A stretch of DNA of 64,000 bases from Clostridiales bacterium (GCA_022786965.1 JALFXH010000146.1:62001-126000); one strand, 5' to 3'; positions 53,298-61,297 are shown, counted from the first letter of the stretch. Numbers and translations: made by a program. The notes: a model not told the origin generated them from the letters alone.

Positions 53298-54296
53298 TTA
53301 ATGTGGCATAAATACGTTGATATCCACATTTCCCTGAATTCCGGGCACCTTTCCGCTGCTGGTCCACTGCCACATCTCCACCTTCCAGGGGTAGGTCATG
53401 CGGTCCTGATACAGGGCCAGCCAGAAGGGGTAGTCCTCCAGCTCGCTGAGGTAGTACAGGTTCTCCGACTGGTGCCAGTTGAAATACACCATGGGCTGGA
53501 AGCCCATTTTTTTCATCTGCCCGCAGAAGTGAAGCTGAATGTCCGTTAACGTCCGGGCATCCATGTTCTTCGTCCGGGCGTCCTCCGCGGGTATCTCCCA
53601 GTCCAGAACGATGGGCATATCCAGATCCACATCCGCCAGCATATTCAGCATGAACTGGATTTCCTCGTCGGTTTCCTTGATATCCAGGGCCTGGGAGAAA
53701 AAGTAAGCCCCGATTCTCAGGTCCGCCTCCTTGGCTTCCTTCAAATTCTTTTTCGCGTATTCATCCTCCACCAGCTTGCCGCTGCCGTAGCCACGGTAGC
53801 CCAGCCGGATGATGGCAAAGTCGATGCCGGATTTTTTCACTGCCGCCCAGTCAATCTCCCCCTGATGGGCGGATACGTCCACGCCGGGGAAGCTTATCAC
53901 GTTTTGCAGCAGCAGATAGTTATGGCGGTTGTACTGGAAATCATAGCGGTTATAGGGGTTTCGGTCCGGGGGGATGGTAGGATTTTCCGGCTCTGTTTCG
54001 GAAATGGTTGGCTCCAGAATCACTTCCTCCTGCGGCTCTGTTTGGTGGATGTGCTGAGCCTTTGCCGTCTCCGGGTCATCGTCCCGGAAGATATAGGGAA
54101 AGCTGGGAATCAGCACGGCGATGAGAAGCACCGCCGCCAGCGCCGCCACGATCCCCATGATCAGCTCCGACCGGGGCTTTCGGGATTGAGTCCGCAGGTT
54201 ATCGATTACCGCTTCCTCCTCCGGGTACAGCTCATCGTCCTCATAATCAAAATCCTTCTGTTCTTTCTCCGGCAGCTTGAGAAAACCCACTCTCAT
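53298..54296 (-). CDS. Membrane-anchored GH25 lysozyme-like protein
   Basis: A 332-residue protein. A cytoplasmic acidic N-terminus and one membrane helix (about residues 45-65) are followed by a Glu/Pro linker and a GH25 muramidase domain (about 135-332). FPGVDVSAHQGEIDW carries the first catalytic Asp and VLDWEIP the Asp-x-Glu pair. The C-terminus WQWTSSGKVPGIQGNVDINVF is typical. The start at 54296 follows GGAAAGGGGG; a GTG at 54329 has no site and lies near a TATACT -10. Role: peptidoglycan hydrolysis, by family. Confidence 0.88.
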   Translation of the reverse strand: MRVGFLKLPEKEQKDFDYEDDELYPEEEAVIDNLRTQSRKPRSELIMGIVAALAAVLLIAVLIPSFPYIFRDDDPETAKAQHIHQTEPQEEVILEPTISETEPENPTIPPDRNPYNRYDFQYNRHNYLLLQNVISFPGVDVSAHQGEIDWAAVKKSGIDFAIIRLGYRGYGSGKLVEDEYAKKNLKEAKEADLRIGAYFFSQALDIKETDEEIQFMLNMLADVDLDMPIVLDWEIPAEDARTKNMDARTLTDIQLHFCGQMKKMGFQPMVYFNWHQSENLYYLSELEDYPFWLALYQDRMTYPWKVEMWQWTSSGKVPGIQGNVDINVFMPH

Positions 54297-54405
54297 CGCC
54301 CCCTTTCCGCGTGTTACTTCTTTCGACACAGTATACCATAGTTTTCCCCGTTCGCCAACCCCTTAAATAAATCTTAAACAATCCGTAAATTTTCCCCGCT
54401 CCTTG

Positions 54406-54433
54406 TTGCAATCTGTCTGCTTTGCAATATAAT
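54406..54433 (+). promoter_or_regulatory. Promoter of the zinc-ribbon gene
   Basis: TTGCAA (54406-54411), 16 bases, TATAAT (54428-54433). Confidence 0.65.
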
Positions 54434-54470
54434 ATTAGGCAAACGCAAATTTTCTTGACGGGTGATCTCT

Positions 54471-54884
54471 ATGAATGGCATTGGCAGCTGGTTCCGGCAG
54501 TTCTCCGCGCGGCTTTCCGCGGGGCTTCGTAATTTCATGGCGGGACGCTACGGTACGGATAAACTGAACATGGTGATTTTGAGCGTGGGTCTGGCGGTGA
54601 GCCTGTTGTCGGTGTTCTTCCGATACCCGCCGGTGAATCTGCTGCTGGTGGTGCTGAGCTATGGTCTGATGATCTGGGCGATTTTTCGCACCCTGTCCCG
54701 GAACACCTACAAGCGGTATCAGGAAAACCGGAAATTTTTGCAGCTGGTTGGCCGTGCCAAGGATCGGAACAACCGCTATTTTGACTGCCCCAAGTGCCGG
54801 CAGATGGTGCGGGTGCCGAGAGGAAAGGGGAAAATCTCCATCACCTGCCCCCGGTGCCATGAAAAATTCATTCGAAAAACGTAA
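54471..54884 (+). CDS. Membrane protein with C-terminal zinc ribbon
   Basis: A 137-residue protein of unknown function. An amphipathic, basic N-terminus is followed by two membrane helices (about residues 37-53 and 57-75), a basic linker, and a zinc ribbon with FDCPKCRQMVRVP and ITCPRCHEKF. This is a common uncharacterised Clostridia arrangement. The ATG at 54471 has a weak GGGTGA site. A terminator follows directly. Confidence 0.75.
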   Translation: MNGIGSWFRQFSARLSAGLRNFMAGRYGTDKLNMVILSVGLAVSLLSVFFRYPPVNLLLVVLSYGLMIWAIFRTLSRNTYKRYQENRKFLQLVGRAKDRNNRYFDCPKCRQMVRVPRGKGKISITCPRCHEKFIRKT

Positions 54885-54889
54885 AAACT

Positions 54890-54930
54890 CCCCGGCGTGG
54901 CTGAAAAACCACGCCGGGGGTTGTATTTTG
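54890..54930 (+). terminator. Terminator of the zinc-ribbon gene
   Basis: CCCCGGCGTGG / CCACGCCGGGG, an 11-bp stem, is followed by GTTGTATTTTG. Confidence 0.8.
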
Positions 54931-54940
54931 CCGAAACTGC

Positions 54941-54969
54941 TTGATTTTTGCGAACAGGTATGCTACTGT
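54941..54969 (+). promoter_or_regulatory. Promoter of the small toxin gene
   Basis: TTGATT (54941-54946), 17 bases, extended -10 TGCTACTGT (TACTGT 54964-54969). The leader is about 90 bases. In it, GGGGG (55016-55020) can pair with either CCCCC at 55004-55008 or CCCCC at 55032-55036, and either C run could instead pair with the Shine-Dalgarno GGGGG at 55056-55060. Confidence 0.6.
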
Positions 54970-55068
54970 TTCAGCGGTACTACCAGTAACGATAGGCGGT
55001 TGACCCCCATGCCTCGGGGGTAACTTCTTAGCCCCCGAATCTCCGACAGAGAAAAGGGGGTGCTGCGG

Positions 55069-55152
55069 ATGGTTACATACTCCGACCTCATCCAGATCGG
55101 CATTTTAATCGTCGGCATTATCGGCCTGTTTTTACAGACAAAAAAGAAGTAA
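55069..55152 (+). CDS. Putative holin-like type I toxin (27 aa)
   Basis: The gene encodes MVTYSDLIQIGILIVGIIGL plus FLQTKKK: a single hydrophobic helix with a basic tail, very like the putative holin-like toxin (Hol_Tox) family of type I toxins in Firmicutes. AAAAGGGGG lies eight bases before the ATG. It has its own promoter, a structured leader, a terminator hairpin that overlaps its stop codon, and an antisense promoter facing it. Confidence 0.75.
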   Translation: MVTYSDLIQIGILIVGIIGLFLQTKKK

Positions 55153-55232
55153 CCGCCCCTCCAGCCAAAGAGTGCGGTTACTTCTTGTAACAAAACCACT
55201 TAGGGGCTGACCGTCTGCCGGTAGCACCCTTC
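55139..55232 (-). ncRNA. Predicted antisense RNA antitoxin
   Basis: A minus-strand promoter TTGACA (55267-55262), 17 bases, TATACT (55244-55239) would start RNA near 55232. The hairpin GAAGTAACCGC / GCGGTTACTTC (55146-55184) followed by T6 (55145-55140) would end it. The about 94-nt RNA is complementary to the last about 14 bases of the toxin ORF and its whole 3' end. No ORF with a ribosome binding site lies in it. Confidence 0.65.
55146..55189. terminator. Shared bidirectional terminator of toxin mRNA and antisense RNA
   Basis: GAAGTAACCGC (55146-55156) pairs with GCGGTTACTTC (55174-55184). A T6 run follows on the minus strand and TTGT on the plus strand. The toxin stop codon lies in the left arm. 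Confidence 0.75.
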
Positions 55233-55269
55233 GTTTTCAGTATAGCCCAATTCGGGCTGTTTGTCAATG

Positions 55270-55295
55270 CTCCCGCCCTGTGGGCGGGAGATTTT
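55270..55295 (+). terminator. Intrinsic terminator
   Basis: CTCCCGCCC / GGGCGGGAG, a 9-bp stem with a TGT loop, is followed by ATTTTTGCG. It insulates the downstream genes from the toxin locus. Confidence 0.75.
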
Positions 55296-55310
55296 TGCGT
55301 TTGGAGGAAT

Positions 55311-55472
55311 TTATTCTTCCTCCAGCAGCTCCGGGCGGTTCTCCTGAAGCCACTGGCGGATGATCTCCTCCGTCAGCTGGGATATGCTCCATTTCTTTTC
55401 GGCGGCGATTGTTCCAAGGGCCGCCTTGATTTTCGTGTCTGTCCGATATGTGATATATTCTGTCTTTTTCAT
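55311..55472 (-). CDS. Ribbon-helix-helix-type small DNA-binding protein (53 aa)
   Basis: The gene encodes MKKTEYITYRTDTKIKAALG and continues to a Glu-rich C-terminus. The N-terminal strand YITYRTDTKIKAAL and the helices IAAEKKWSISQLTEEIIRQWL fit a CopG/Arc-type ribbon-helix-helix repressor. It starts at the ATG 55472 and ends with GAAGAATAA. It is divergent from the 91-aa gene, with two near-identical operators between. It was too short for routine ORF listing. Confidence 0.7.
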   Translation of the reverse strand: MKKTEYITYRTDTKIKAALGTIAAEKKWSISQLTEEIIRQWLQENRPELLEEE

Positions 55473-55483
55473 AATGATCACCT

Positions 55484-55545
55484 AGTATACAAGGTATACC
55501 TTTCTGATTGACACAGCAATATAAATCAAGTATACTAGGTATATC
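55484..55545. promoter_or_regulatory. Twin operators and promoter between divergent genes
   Basis: AGTATACAAGGTATACC (55484-55500) and AGTATACTAGGTATATC (55529-55545) are direct copies with two mismatches, 45 bases apart. The plus promoter is TTGACA (55508-55513), 17 bases, TATACT (55531-55536), so the second operator covers its -10. The first operator covers a minus-strand TATACT facing the RHH gene. Confidence 0.75.
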
Positions 55546-55566
55546 ATTTGTAAAAGAGGCGATTTT

Positions 55567-55842
55567 ATGACCGATTTTGAAAGAATCCGGGATTCCACAT
55601 TGGGATACCTGACACCGGAGGAGCGCGTCAGCTGGGTGTCCGACCTGTCCCGGGAGGGTACGGACTATGACCGCGCCTATCAAAAGCTGCTGTCAGCCCG
55701 GGAGCGGCTGTGCCAGCGGTTCGCTCTTCAGCCGGAGGATATGGAAGCCGTGCTGGATGCCGCCTACGATCTGGAACAGGCCGTGGCCCGGGGCATTTAT
55801 GATGCCGCTGTGGACTATGCCGCCCGGGGGTTTCAGCTGTAA
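55567..55842 (+). CDS. Small acidic protein of unknown function, partner of the RHH gene (91 aa)
   Basis: Not recognised. It is soluble, acidic and helical (MTDFERIRDSTLGYLTPEER at the start; long helix with AYQKLLSARERLCQRF; YDLEQAVARGIYDAAVDYAA at the end). AGAGGCG precedes the ATG. A perfect promoter drives it, and one of the twin operators overlaps that promoter, so it is probably repressed by the divergent 53-aa RHH protein. A toxin-antitoxin-like or small regulatory role is speculation. Confidence 0.7.
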   Translation: MTDFERIRDSTLGYLTPEERVSWVSDLSREGTDYDRAYQKLLSARERLCQRFALQPEDMEAVLDAAYDLEQAVARGIYDAAVDYAARGFQL

Positions 55843-55868
55843 TAGCGGGATGGCTCCATATGCTCTTG

Positions 55869-55899
55869 CGGGGGCGGGTCAGTGACCCGCCCCCGCAAA
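55869..55899. repeat. Family E palindrome
   Basis: GCGGGGGCGGGTCAGTGACC and its complement make a 31-bp palindrome between two convergent genes; it may act as a bidirectional terminator. Confidence 0.65.
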
Positions 55900-55912
55900 G
55901 GATGTATGGATG

Positions 55913-56326
55913 TCACAGCACCATCAGCAGCGTTCCCGCGGTAATCAGAGCCGCGCCGGCAATGGATTTCCAGGTGAATTTCTCGTGGAGAAATACGAAA
56001 GCCAGCACCAGCGTGATGACCACGCTGAGCTTGTCCACCGGCACCACCTTGGACGCTTCGCCGATCTGCAGCGCCCGGTAGTAGCACAGCCAGCTGGCGC
56101 CAGTAGCAAGGCCCGACAGAATCAGAAACAGCCAGCTCCTCCGGCTGATGCCCGAAAGCCCACCCTGGGCGTCCGTGAGGAACACCATACCCCAGGCCAT
56201 CACCAGCACCACAGCGGTGCGGATGGCGGTGGCCAGATTGGAATTGACCCCGTCAATGCCCACCTTGGCAAGAATAGAGGTCAGAGCCGCGAACACCGCG
56301 GAACCCAGCGCCAGAATAAACCACAT
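55913..56326 (-). CDS. EamA-domain half-size transporter
   Basis: A 137-residue protein with five predicted helices, the size of a single EamA (DMT superfamily) domain. ALTSILAKVGIDGVNSNLATAIRT at the start and LLMVL at the end are typical. Such half-size proteins act as dimers; the substrate is unknown. The start at 56326 follows AAGATGCAACTTT with a weak site. Confidence 0.8.
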   Translation of the reverse strand: MWFILALGSAVFAALTSILAKVGIDGVNSNLATAIRTAVVLVMAWGMVFLTDAQGGLSGISRRSWLFLILSGLATGASWLCYYRALQIGEASKVVPVDKLSVVITLVLAFVFLHEKFTWKSIAGAALITAGTLLMVL

Positions 56327-56347
56327 AAAGTTGCATCTTCTTTCTTT

Positions 56348-56815
56348 TTATAGATCTTCCACTTCCACCATTTCCTCGTGCAGCTCGCTGCGGCGGACCA
56401 GATAGCGGCGGATGGCAAACAGGCCGGCGATACAGGCGATGCAGGCAACATTGCTCCATGGATTGTCATGGCTCAGCACCACATGCCGGGTGATGGCCAC
56501 GGTGAGCACCTCCAGAATGTTGGTGGGAGTGGTATCGATGAGCATTCGTACAAATTCCAGACCCACCACAATGGTCAGGATGTGATGCAGCATGGTCTCC
56601 ACATCTCCAAAATAGCCGGCGCCGGTCATGACCATATGGTACAGTTCCAGGCCCAGGGAGCCCAGCAGGGCGAGGATGGTCATGACGGCGATGAACCGCT
56701 CAATGTAGTGCAGCACCCAGCGCAGGGTGTGGTCTATGACGCTGTCCCGGTGAACCGCCTTGTCGATTTTCTCCTGAATCTTCGGGTTGTCGGAATGGGG
56801 GATTTTATTGCTCAT
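56348..56815 (-). CDS. PsiE-like membrane protein
   Basis: A 155-residue protein with four predicted helices, resembling the phosphate-starvation-inducible PsiE family. It has a charged N-terminus, the HYIERFIAVMTILALL helix and conserved residues VETMLHHILTIVVGLEFVRMLI. The function of PsiE is unknown. AAGGAGG precedes the ATG. It is 21 bases upstream of the EamA gene, a probable two-gene unit. No Pho-type repeats were seen upstream. Confidence 0.7.
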   Translation of the reverse strand: MSNKIPHSDNPKIQEKIDKAVHRDSVIDHTLRWVLHYIERFIAVMTILALLGSLGLELYHMVMTGAGYFGDVETMLHHILTIVVGLEFVRMLIDTTPTNILEVLTVAITRHVVLSHDNPWSNVACIACIAGLFAIRRYLVRRSELHEEMVEVEDL

Positions 56816-56897
56816 AGATAAGCCTCCTTATGGGGGATTTCACTTTGTATTATAGCGAAAAAAGGGTGAAAAAGCAACGGGGTTCGTACCACTTTTT

Positions 56898-57009
56898 CGT
56901 AGGGCTTATGTCATGACCCCGCCGATCAACCACGATTTTTGCTTCTCTGCGCTGAATGAAACCCATTCAAAACCAGAACGTGGTCGGCGGAGTCATGACT
57001 CCGCCCTAC
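56898..57009. repeat. MITE-like element, family A copy 5 (short)
   Basis: A 112-bp element with ends CGTAGGGCTTATGTCATGAC (left end partly degraded) and GGAGTCATGACTCCGCCCTA-C. The interior is unlike copies 1, 2 and 4. Confidence 0.7.
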
Positions 57010-57016
57010 AAAGCTC

Positions 57017-59554
57017 TCACTTTTGAAAGTGCCCCTGCATCTCCTTGCGCGCCGCTTCCACTTCCAGCTTCAGCTCCCGGGCTGATACCCGCAGGGCGCC
57101 GCTGTGGAAGCTGGACAGCTGCACCAGCGCGTCGGAGGTGGCTACACGGACGGCGTAGCTGCCGCCGGTTTCGTAGACCAGGGCCTCGATATAGGCGTCT
57201 GCCGTCTCCCCCTCCTTGGTATAAACCACCTGAATATTGTGAAACTGGCTCTTTTGCCCGGGATTTCCCTTTTGTTTGTAGCCGTCGAATACCACCACCG
57301 TCCGGCACTTGGTAAAGCCCGCGTAGCTGCTCATGATATCGCACAGCTGCCGCCGGGCGGCGTCCAGATCGGTTCTTGCCTGCTCCGCCAGTTCCTCCCA
57401 GGCGAATATTATGTTGTAGCCATCCACGATCAGGTACTTGTTCTTAGGCGGCCGGATGGTGATTTCCTCGGTAGCCGGGCGGTTTTCCGCCTTGACCCCG
57501 TACTGGGGGCGGCGGATGGCACCGAACTCCCGCTCCATGATGGCTTCCAGCTCCCTGTCCTCGATGTGCAGATTCCGGGTCAGCAGCCGGGGAGCCTGTT
57601 CCTCCCTCAGACCGCTTTCCAGGTGCATATAGTCCTGCACCTGATTCCATTTCACATTGAAGCCCGCCCCGTGGGCGCAGAATACGGAGTCCGGGGTGTT
57701 GTCCACATCCGCTTCCGGGTCGTAGCCAGTTTCCGCGATCACCGCTTCGGCGTTGTGGCAGGGGGCGTAGCCGTGGAGGGCCAGCTGCAAACGGCCCAGC
57801 CCTTGTGTGTACGCCGCCAGGGCTTCGGCATAGTCCTTCACCTCGGCGGCGGGCACCAGCCCCCGGAGAGTGGACAGGCTGCCGCCAGTTTCCGGGGCCT
57901 CAAACTCGCCGCCCATGGCCCGGATGTCGGTGATGCCCCGACCGATCTGCTCCGTGGGCACCGTGAGAATAAAGTCGTACCAGGGCTCCAGCAGCACGGA
58001 TCTGGCCTGCATCAGCCCCTGCCGTACCGCCCGGTAGGTTGCCTGCCGGAAATCCCCGCCCTCGGTGTGCTTGAGATGGGCTTTGCCCACCAGCAGGGTG
58101 ATTTTCATGTCCGTAATGGGCGCGCCGGTGAGGACGCCTTTGTGGGCTTTTTCCGTCAGATGGGTCAAAATCAGCTTCTGATAATTTCCATCCAGCACAT
58201 CCGTGGGGCACACCGTGTCAAATACCAGCCCGCTGCCCCTTGGCAGGGGCTCCAGCAGCAGGTGCACCTCGGCATAATGGCGCAGGGGTTCAAAATGGCC
58301 CACGCCCTCCACGGTATTTTCAATGGTCTCTTTGTAGAAAATCCGCCGGTCGTCCAGCGTGATGTCCAGGCTAAAGCGCTGCTTTACCAGAGCCTGAAAG
58401 ATTTCCAGCTGCACCCGGCCCATGATCTGCACATGGATCTGGCCGCTCTCCCACAGAAGCTTCAGCTGGGGTTCTTCCTCCTCCAGCAGCCGCAGCTTGG
58501 GCAGCACTACCGCCGGATCGGCGCCCGTGGGAAGGCCCACCCGGTAGGTCATCACCGGCTCCAGCGTGCTTTTCTTCCCTTCCGGTTCCGCTCCCAGGGA
58601 CTGGCCCGCAAAGGTCTGGGTCAGACCCGTCACCGCGATCAGTTCTCCCGCTTCCGCAATTTCCGGAGCCGTGAATTTGTCGCCGGAATAGGAGCGCAGT
58701 TGCAGCACCTTTTCCTCCACCGTTTCACCTTTGGCATTTTTGTAAGCCAGAGGGGAGCGCACCTTGATCTGTCCGCCGGTGATTTTCATCCAGGTCAGGC
58801 GATTTCCCTGTGGATCATGAGAAATTTTATAGGCCTTTGCCGCAAATTCCTTGGGATACGCCTTGATTGGAGCGTAAACGTCCAGAATTTCCAGAAGCTT
58901 CTCCACGCCCTCCAGCTTCAGCGCGGAACCGAAGCAGCAGGGGAACAACTTCCTTTTTTCAATCAGGCCCCGGAGATTTCCCTCCGTGACCACGCCGGTT
59001 TCCAGATAGGTTTCCAGCAGCGCCTCATCGCACAGGGCGGCGTTTTCCGAAATTTTCTCAAAATCCTCCCCAAAATCCACACATCCCGGGGAAAGCTCCC
59101 GGTGGAGCGCTTTCAAAAGCCTCCCTTTTTCCACCGTGGGCAGGTCCATTTTGTTGATAAACAGAAAGGTTGGAACCTGGTAGCGTTCCAACAGACGCCA
59201 CAAGGTTAGGGTGTGGGCCTGCACTCCGTCGGTGCCGCTGATGACCAAGACCGCACAGTCCAAAACCGGCATGGTCCTCTCCGCTTCCGGGGCAAAATCC
59301 ACATGACCCGGAGTATCCACCAACGTAATTCTGCGGTGGGCGGTTTCCAGCAGGGCCTGCTTGGAAAAAATGGTGATGCCCCTGGCTCGTTCCAGCGCGT
59401 GGGTATCCAGAAACGCGTCCTGGTGATCCACCCGCCCCAGCACCCGCCGGGCTCCCGCCGTATATAGCAGCGCCTCGCTCAGCGTCGTCTTCCCCGCGTC
59501 CACATGGGCAAGTAGAGCCGTACAACATGGCGTCTTATTTACTGGTTCAGGCAT
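57017..59554 (-). CDS. TetM/EF-G-like ribosomal GTPase fused to a YacP/Rae1-type NYN nuclease
   Basis: An 845-residue fusion. Residues 1-about 640 match the TetM/EF-G family: G1 AHVDAGKT (16-23), RGIT switch, DTPGHVDF, NKMD, GSALK, then EF-G domains II-V (GDFRQATYRAV, LLEPWYDFILTVP). After a linker, residues 704-845 form an NYN domain like Bacillus YacP (Rae1), which cuts mRNA in the ribosomal A site. The acidic residues are intact: Asp711 (LIVDGYN), Asp757 (VVFDGYK), Asp786 (TADAYIE), Asp808 (TSDA). GGAAGGGGGCG precedes the ATG. It may protect, rescue or police ribosomes; tetracycline resistance is not shown. Confidence 0.88.
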   Translation of the reverse strand: MPEPVNKTPCCTALLAHVDAGKTTLSEALLYTAGARRVLGRVDHQDAFLDTHALERARGITIFSKQALLETAHRRITLVDTPGHVDFAPEAERTMPVLDCAVLVISGTDGVQAHTLTLWRLLERYQVPTFLFINKMDLPTVEKGRLLKALHRELSPGCVDFGEDFEKISENAALCDEALLETYLETGVVTEGNLRGLIEKRKLFPCCFGSALKLEGVEKLLEILDVYAPIKAYPKEFAAKAYKISHDPQGNRLTWMKITGGQIKVRSPLAYKNAKGETVEEKVLQLRSYSGDKFTAPEIAEAGELIAVTGLTQTFAGQSLGAEPEGKKSTLEPVMTYRVGLPTGADPAVVLPKLRLLEEEEPQLKLLWESGQIHVQIMGRVQLEIFQALVKQRFSLDITLDDRRIFYKETIENTVEGVGHFEPLRHYAEVHLLLEPLPRGSGLVFDTVCPTDVLDGNYQKLILTHLTEKAHKGVLTGAPITDMKITLLVGKAHLKHTEGGDFRQATYRAVRQGLMQARSVLLEPWYDFILTVPTEQIGRGITDIRAMGGEFEAPETGGSLSTLRGLVPAAEVKDYAEALAAYTQGLGRLQLALHGYAPCHNAEAVIAETGYDPEADVDNTPDSVFCAHGAGFNVKWNQVQDYMHLESGLREEQAPRLLTRNLHIEDRELEAIMEREFGAIRRPQYGVKAENRPATEEITIRPPKNKYLIVDGYNIIFAWEELAEQARTDLDAARRQLCDIMSSYAGFTKCRTVVVFDGYKQKGNPGQKSQFHNIQVVYTKEGETADAYIEALVYETGGSYAVRVATSDALVQLSSFHSGALRVSARELKLEVEAARKEMQGHFQK

Positions 59555-59587
59555 ATAAAACGCCCCCTTCCATGGATAATTTTCCGT

Positions 59588-59616
59588 ATTATATCATGGA
59601 AAGGGGCAATAGTCGA
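59588..59616 (-). promoter_or_regulatory. Promoter of the GTPase-nuclease gene
   Basis: On the minus strand, an extended -10 TGATATAAT (TATAAT 59593-59588) with a weak -35 TCGACT (59616-59611) 17 bases upstream. The mobile element begins within about 60 bases upstream. Confidence 0.6.
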
Positions 59617-59672
59617 TAGATTAACGCTGATTTTTCCGAAAAGTATGGTACTGCTTGCGTATTGACGGCATC

Positions 59673-61190
59673 TTATTTAGGCAGGTTCGGATAGATGTTG
59701 ACTTCCAGTTTATCATCCGGCGAACGGTACACTGTAGCCTTTTTCATAACCAGTTTCCACATGCGATTCTTTTCTTCTATCTCCAATAAGGGATAGCTTT
59801 CAAGGATATGCTGAGTGGTTGGTATGATCTGCGCTACCTGCTGCTCCTTTTGGCTTTGCTCACTCTGCTGACGCATTAGATCGGCTTCCGTAAGCTGTAG
59901 CTGCTTGATCTCCTTGGACAGTGATGTATTTCGCTTCGTGAACATATCAATGGTGTACACGCCCTTTTCCAAATACTCGCAGATGCTCTCCTGCTGATGC
60001 TGCAGTCCTGCAATCTGTCCCCGAATGGTTTCCAGCGCGGCTGCGACAGGATCAACATCAGGCTGCTGGTCAGCTTCAATCTGAACCATATACGCATCGA
60101 GCCATTCTTCCATAGCCGTCTTAATTTCGCTCTCGACAACCGCACATTTTATGATTTTGCAATCGCATCCCCTGGTGGTGCAGCGATACCACGGCGTTGG
60201 ATTCTTGTGCTTATCAGGGATCATGCGCTTCATGACCGCACCACACTTTCCGCAGAACAGAATACCGGCGAAGGGATTTTTCAGCTGACGATCTGCATTC
60301 ACCGGATTATGATTACGCTGCTTTTGCGCCGCTTTCACCCGCTCCCACTGCTCTTCGGTGATAATCGGCTCATGCAGGCCGTCGTAGAGTTCATATTCAT
60401 CGTTCTGAATCCGCTTCTTGGATAGCATACCATCTTTAATCACTTTCTTCACCGGCTCCCTGCGCCAGCGGATTTTTCCGAGATACACTTCATTGGTCAG
60501 AATATTGGCAACAGAGGTCTGGCTCCACTGCCCTTTCCGGGCGGGGATGTGCATATCATTCAGTTTGTAGGCAATGGCATTGTAGCCCATGCCCTGCTGC
60601 CCGTACATATCAAAAATCATCTGTACCACCTTGGCTTCCTCCGGGACGATCATAAGACTGTTTCCCTTCTCTCCGGGGAGCTTGTATGCCCGGTAGCCAT
60701 AGGGTGCCATTGACCCCATGAATTTGCCTTCGGACGCGGACTGATTTCTGCCCCGCACCAGACGTTTGGTGATGGTTTTCAGCTCATAGCGGCTGAACAT
60801 GAACTTCATATCCGTAAACTGCTCGTCAGATTCATTCTGCAGGTCATAGGTCTTGCCGGGAGTAACGATTTTACAGCCGTTGACCTGCAAAATCTGCATG
60901 ATATAGCCGGATTCCATGGACGAACCTCTGGACAGTCGCTCTATATCCATGCAGACCACTCCTGCATAGGAGCCTGTACTGACCAGTTCCAGCAGCCGCA
61001 TCATCTGGGGGCGGGCGGCAAGGGATTCACCGGATACCACTTCCTCCAGAACCTCCACCACATTGAGCCGCTTGGACTTGCAGAATTTTTCAAGAGTTGT
61101 TCTGTGTCGGCTCAGCGTTTCAGCAATGGATACTTCCTCAAAATCCGTATCCATTCTCGACTTTCTTAAATACATCAAATATCGTTCCAT
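59673..61190 (-). CDS. Large serine recombinase (integrase of the mobile element)
   Basis: A 505-residue site-specific recombinase. The catalytic Ser11 lies in YLRKSRMD, the Arg motif in DIERLSRGS, then a recombinase domain (GSMAPYGYRAY), a zinc ribbon (LFCGKCGAVMKR...WYRCTTRGCDC) and a C-terminal coiled coil (about residues 380-450). It would insert and excise the element whose other genes follow to the right. AAAGGAAGTG precedes the ATG. Its 3' end faces the GTPase gene, so one attachment junction should lie between 59590 and 59672. Confidence 0.93.
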   Translation of the reverse strand: MERYLMYLRKSRMDTDFEEVSIAETLSRHRTTLEKFCKSKRLNVVEVLEEVVSGESLAARPQMMRLLELVSTGSYAGVVCMDIERLSRGSSMESGYIMQILQVNGCKIVTPGKTYDLQNESDEQFTDMKFMFSRYELKTITKRLVRGRNQSASEGKFMGSMAPYGYRAYKLPGEKGNSLMIVPEEAKVVQMIFDMYGQQGMGYNAIAYKLNDMHIPARKGQWSQTSVANILTNEVYLGKIRWRREPVKKVIKDGMLSKKRIQNDEYELYDGLHEPIITEEQWERVKAAQKQRNHNPVNADRQLKNPFAGILFCGKCGAVMKRMIPDKHKNPTPWYRCTTRGCDCKIIKCAVVESEIKTAMEEWLDAYMVQIEADQQPDVDPVAAALETIRGQIAGLQHQQESICEYLEKGVYTIDMFTKRNTSLSKEIKQLQLTEADLMRQQSEQSQKEQQVAQIIPTTQHILESYPLLEIEEKNRMWKLVMKKATVYRSPDDKLEVNIYPNLPK

Positions 61191-61297
61191 ATTTTACACT
61201 TCCTTTTCTCGAAACCTGTTTTTTCTTAATTTTATTGGGATAAGGTACAAACGGCAAAGGTGCGGCCATGTAAGCCGCACCCCTCCCGATACTTCTA

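Noticed and set aside
54297..54329. Longer GTG start for the GH25 gene
   Set aside because: No ribosome binding site, and a TATACT -10-like box lies just upstream so transcription probably begins near there.
57017..59554. Tetracycline resistance gene
   Set aside because: The GTPase part resembles TetM but is diverged and fused to a nuclease, so resistance cannot be claimed.
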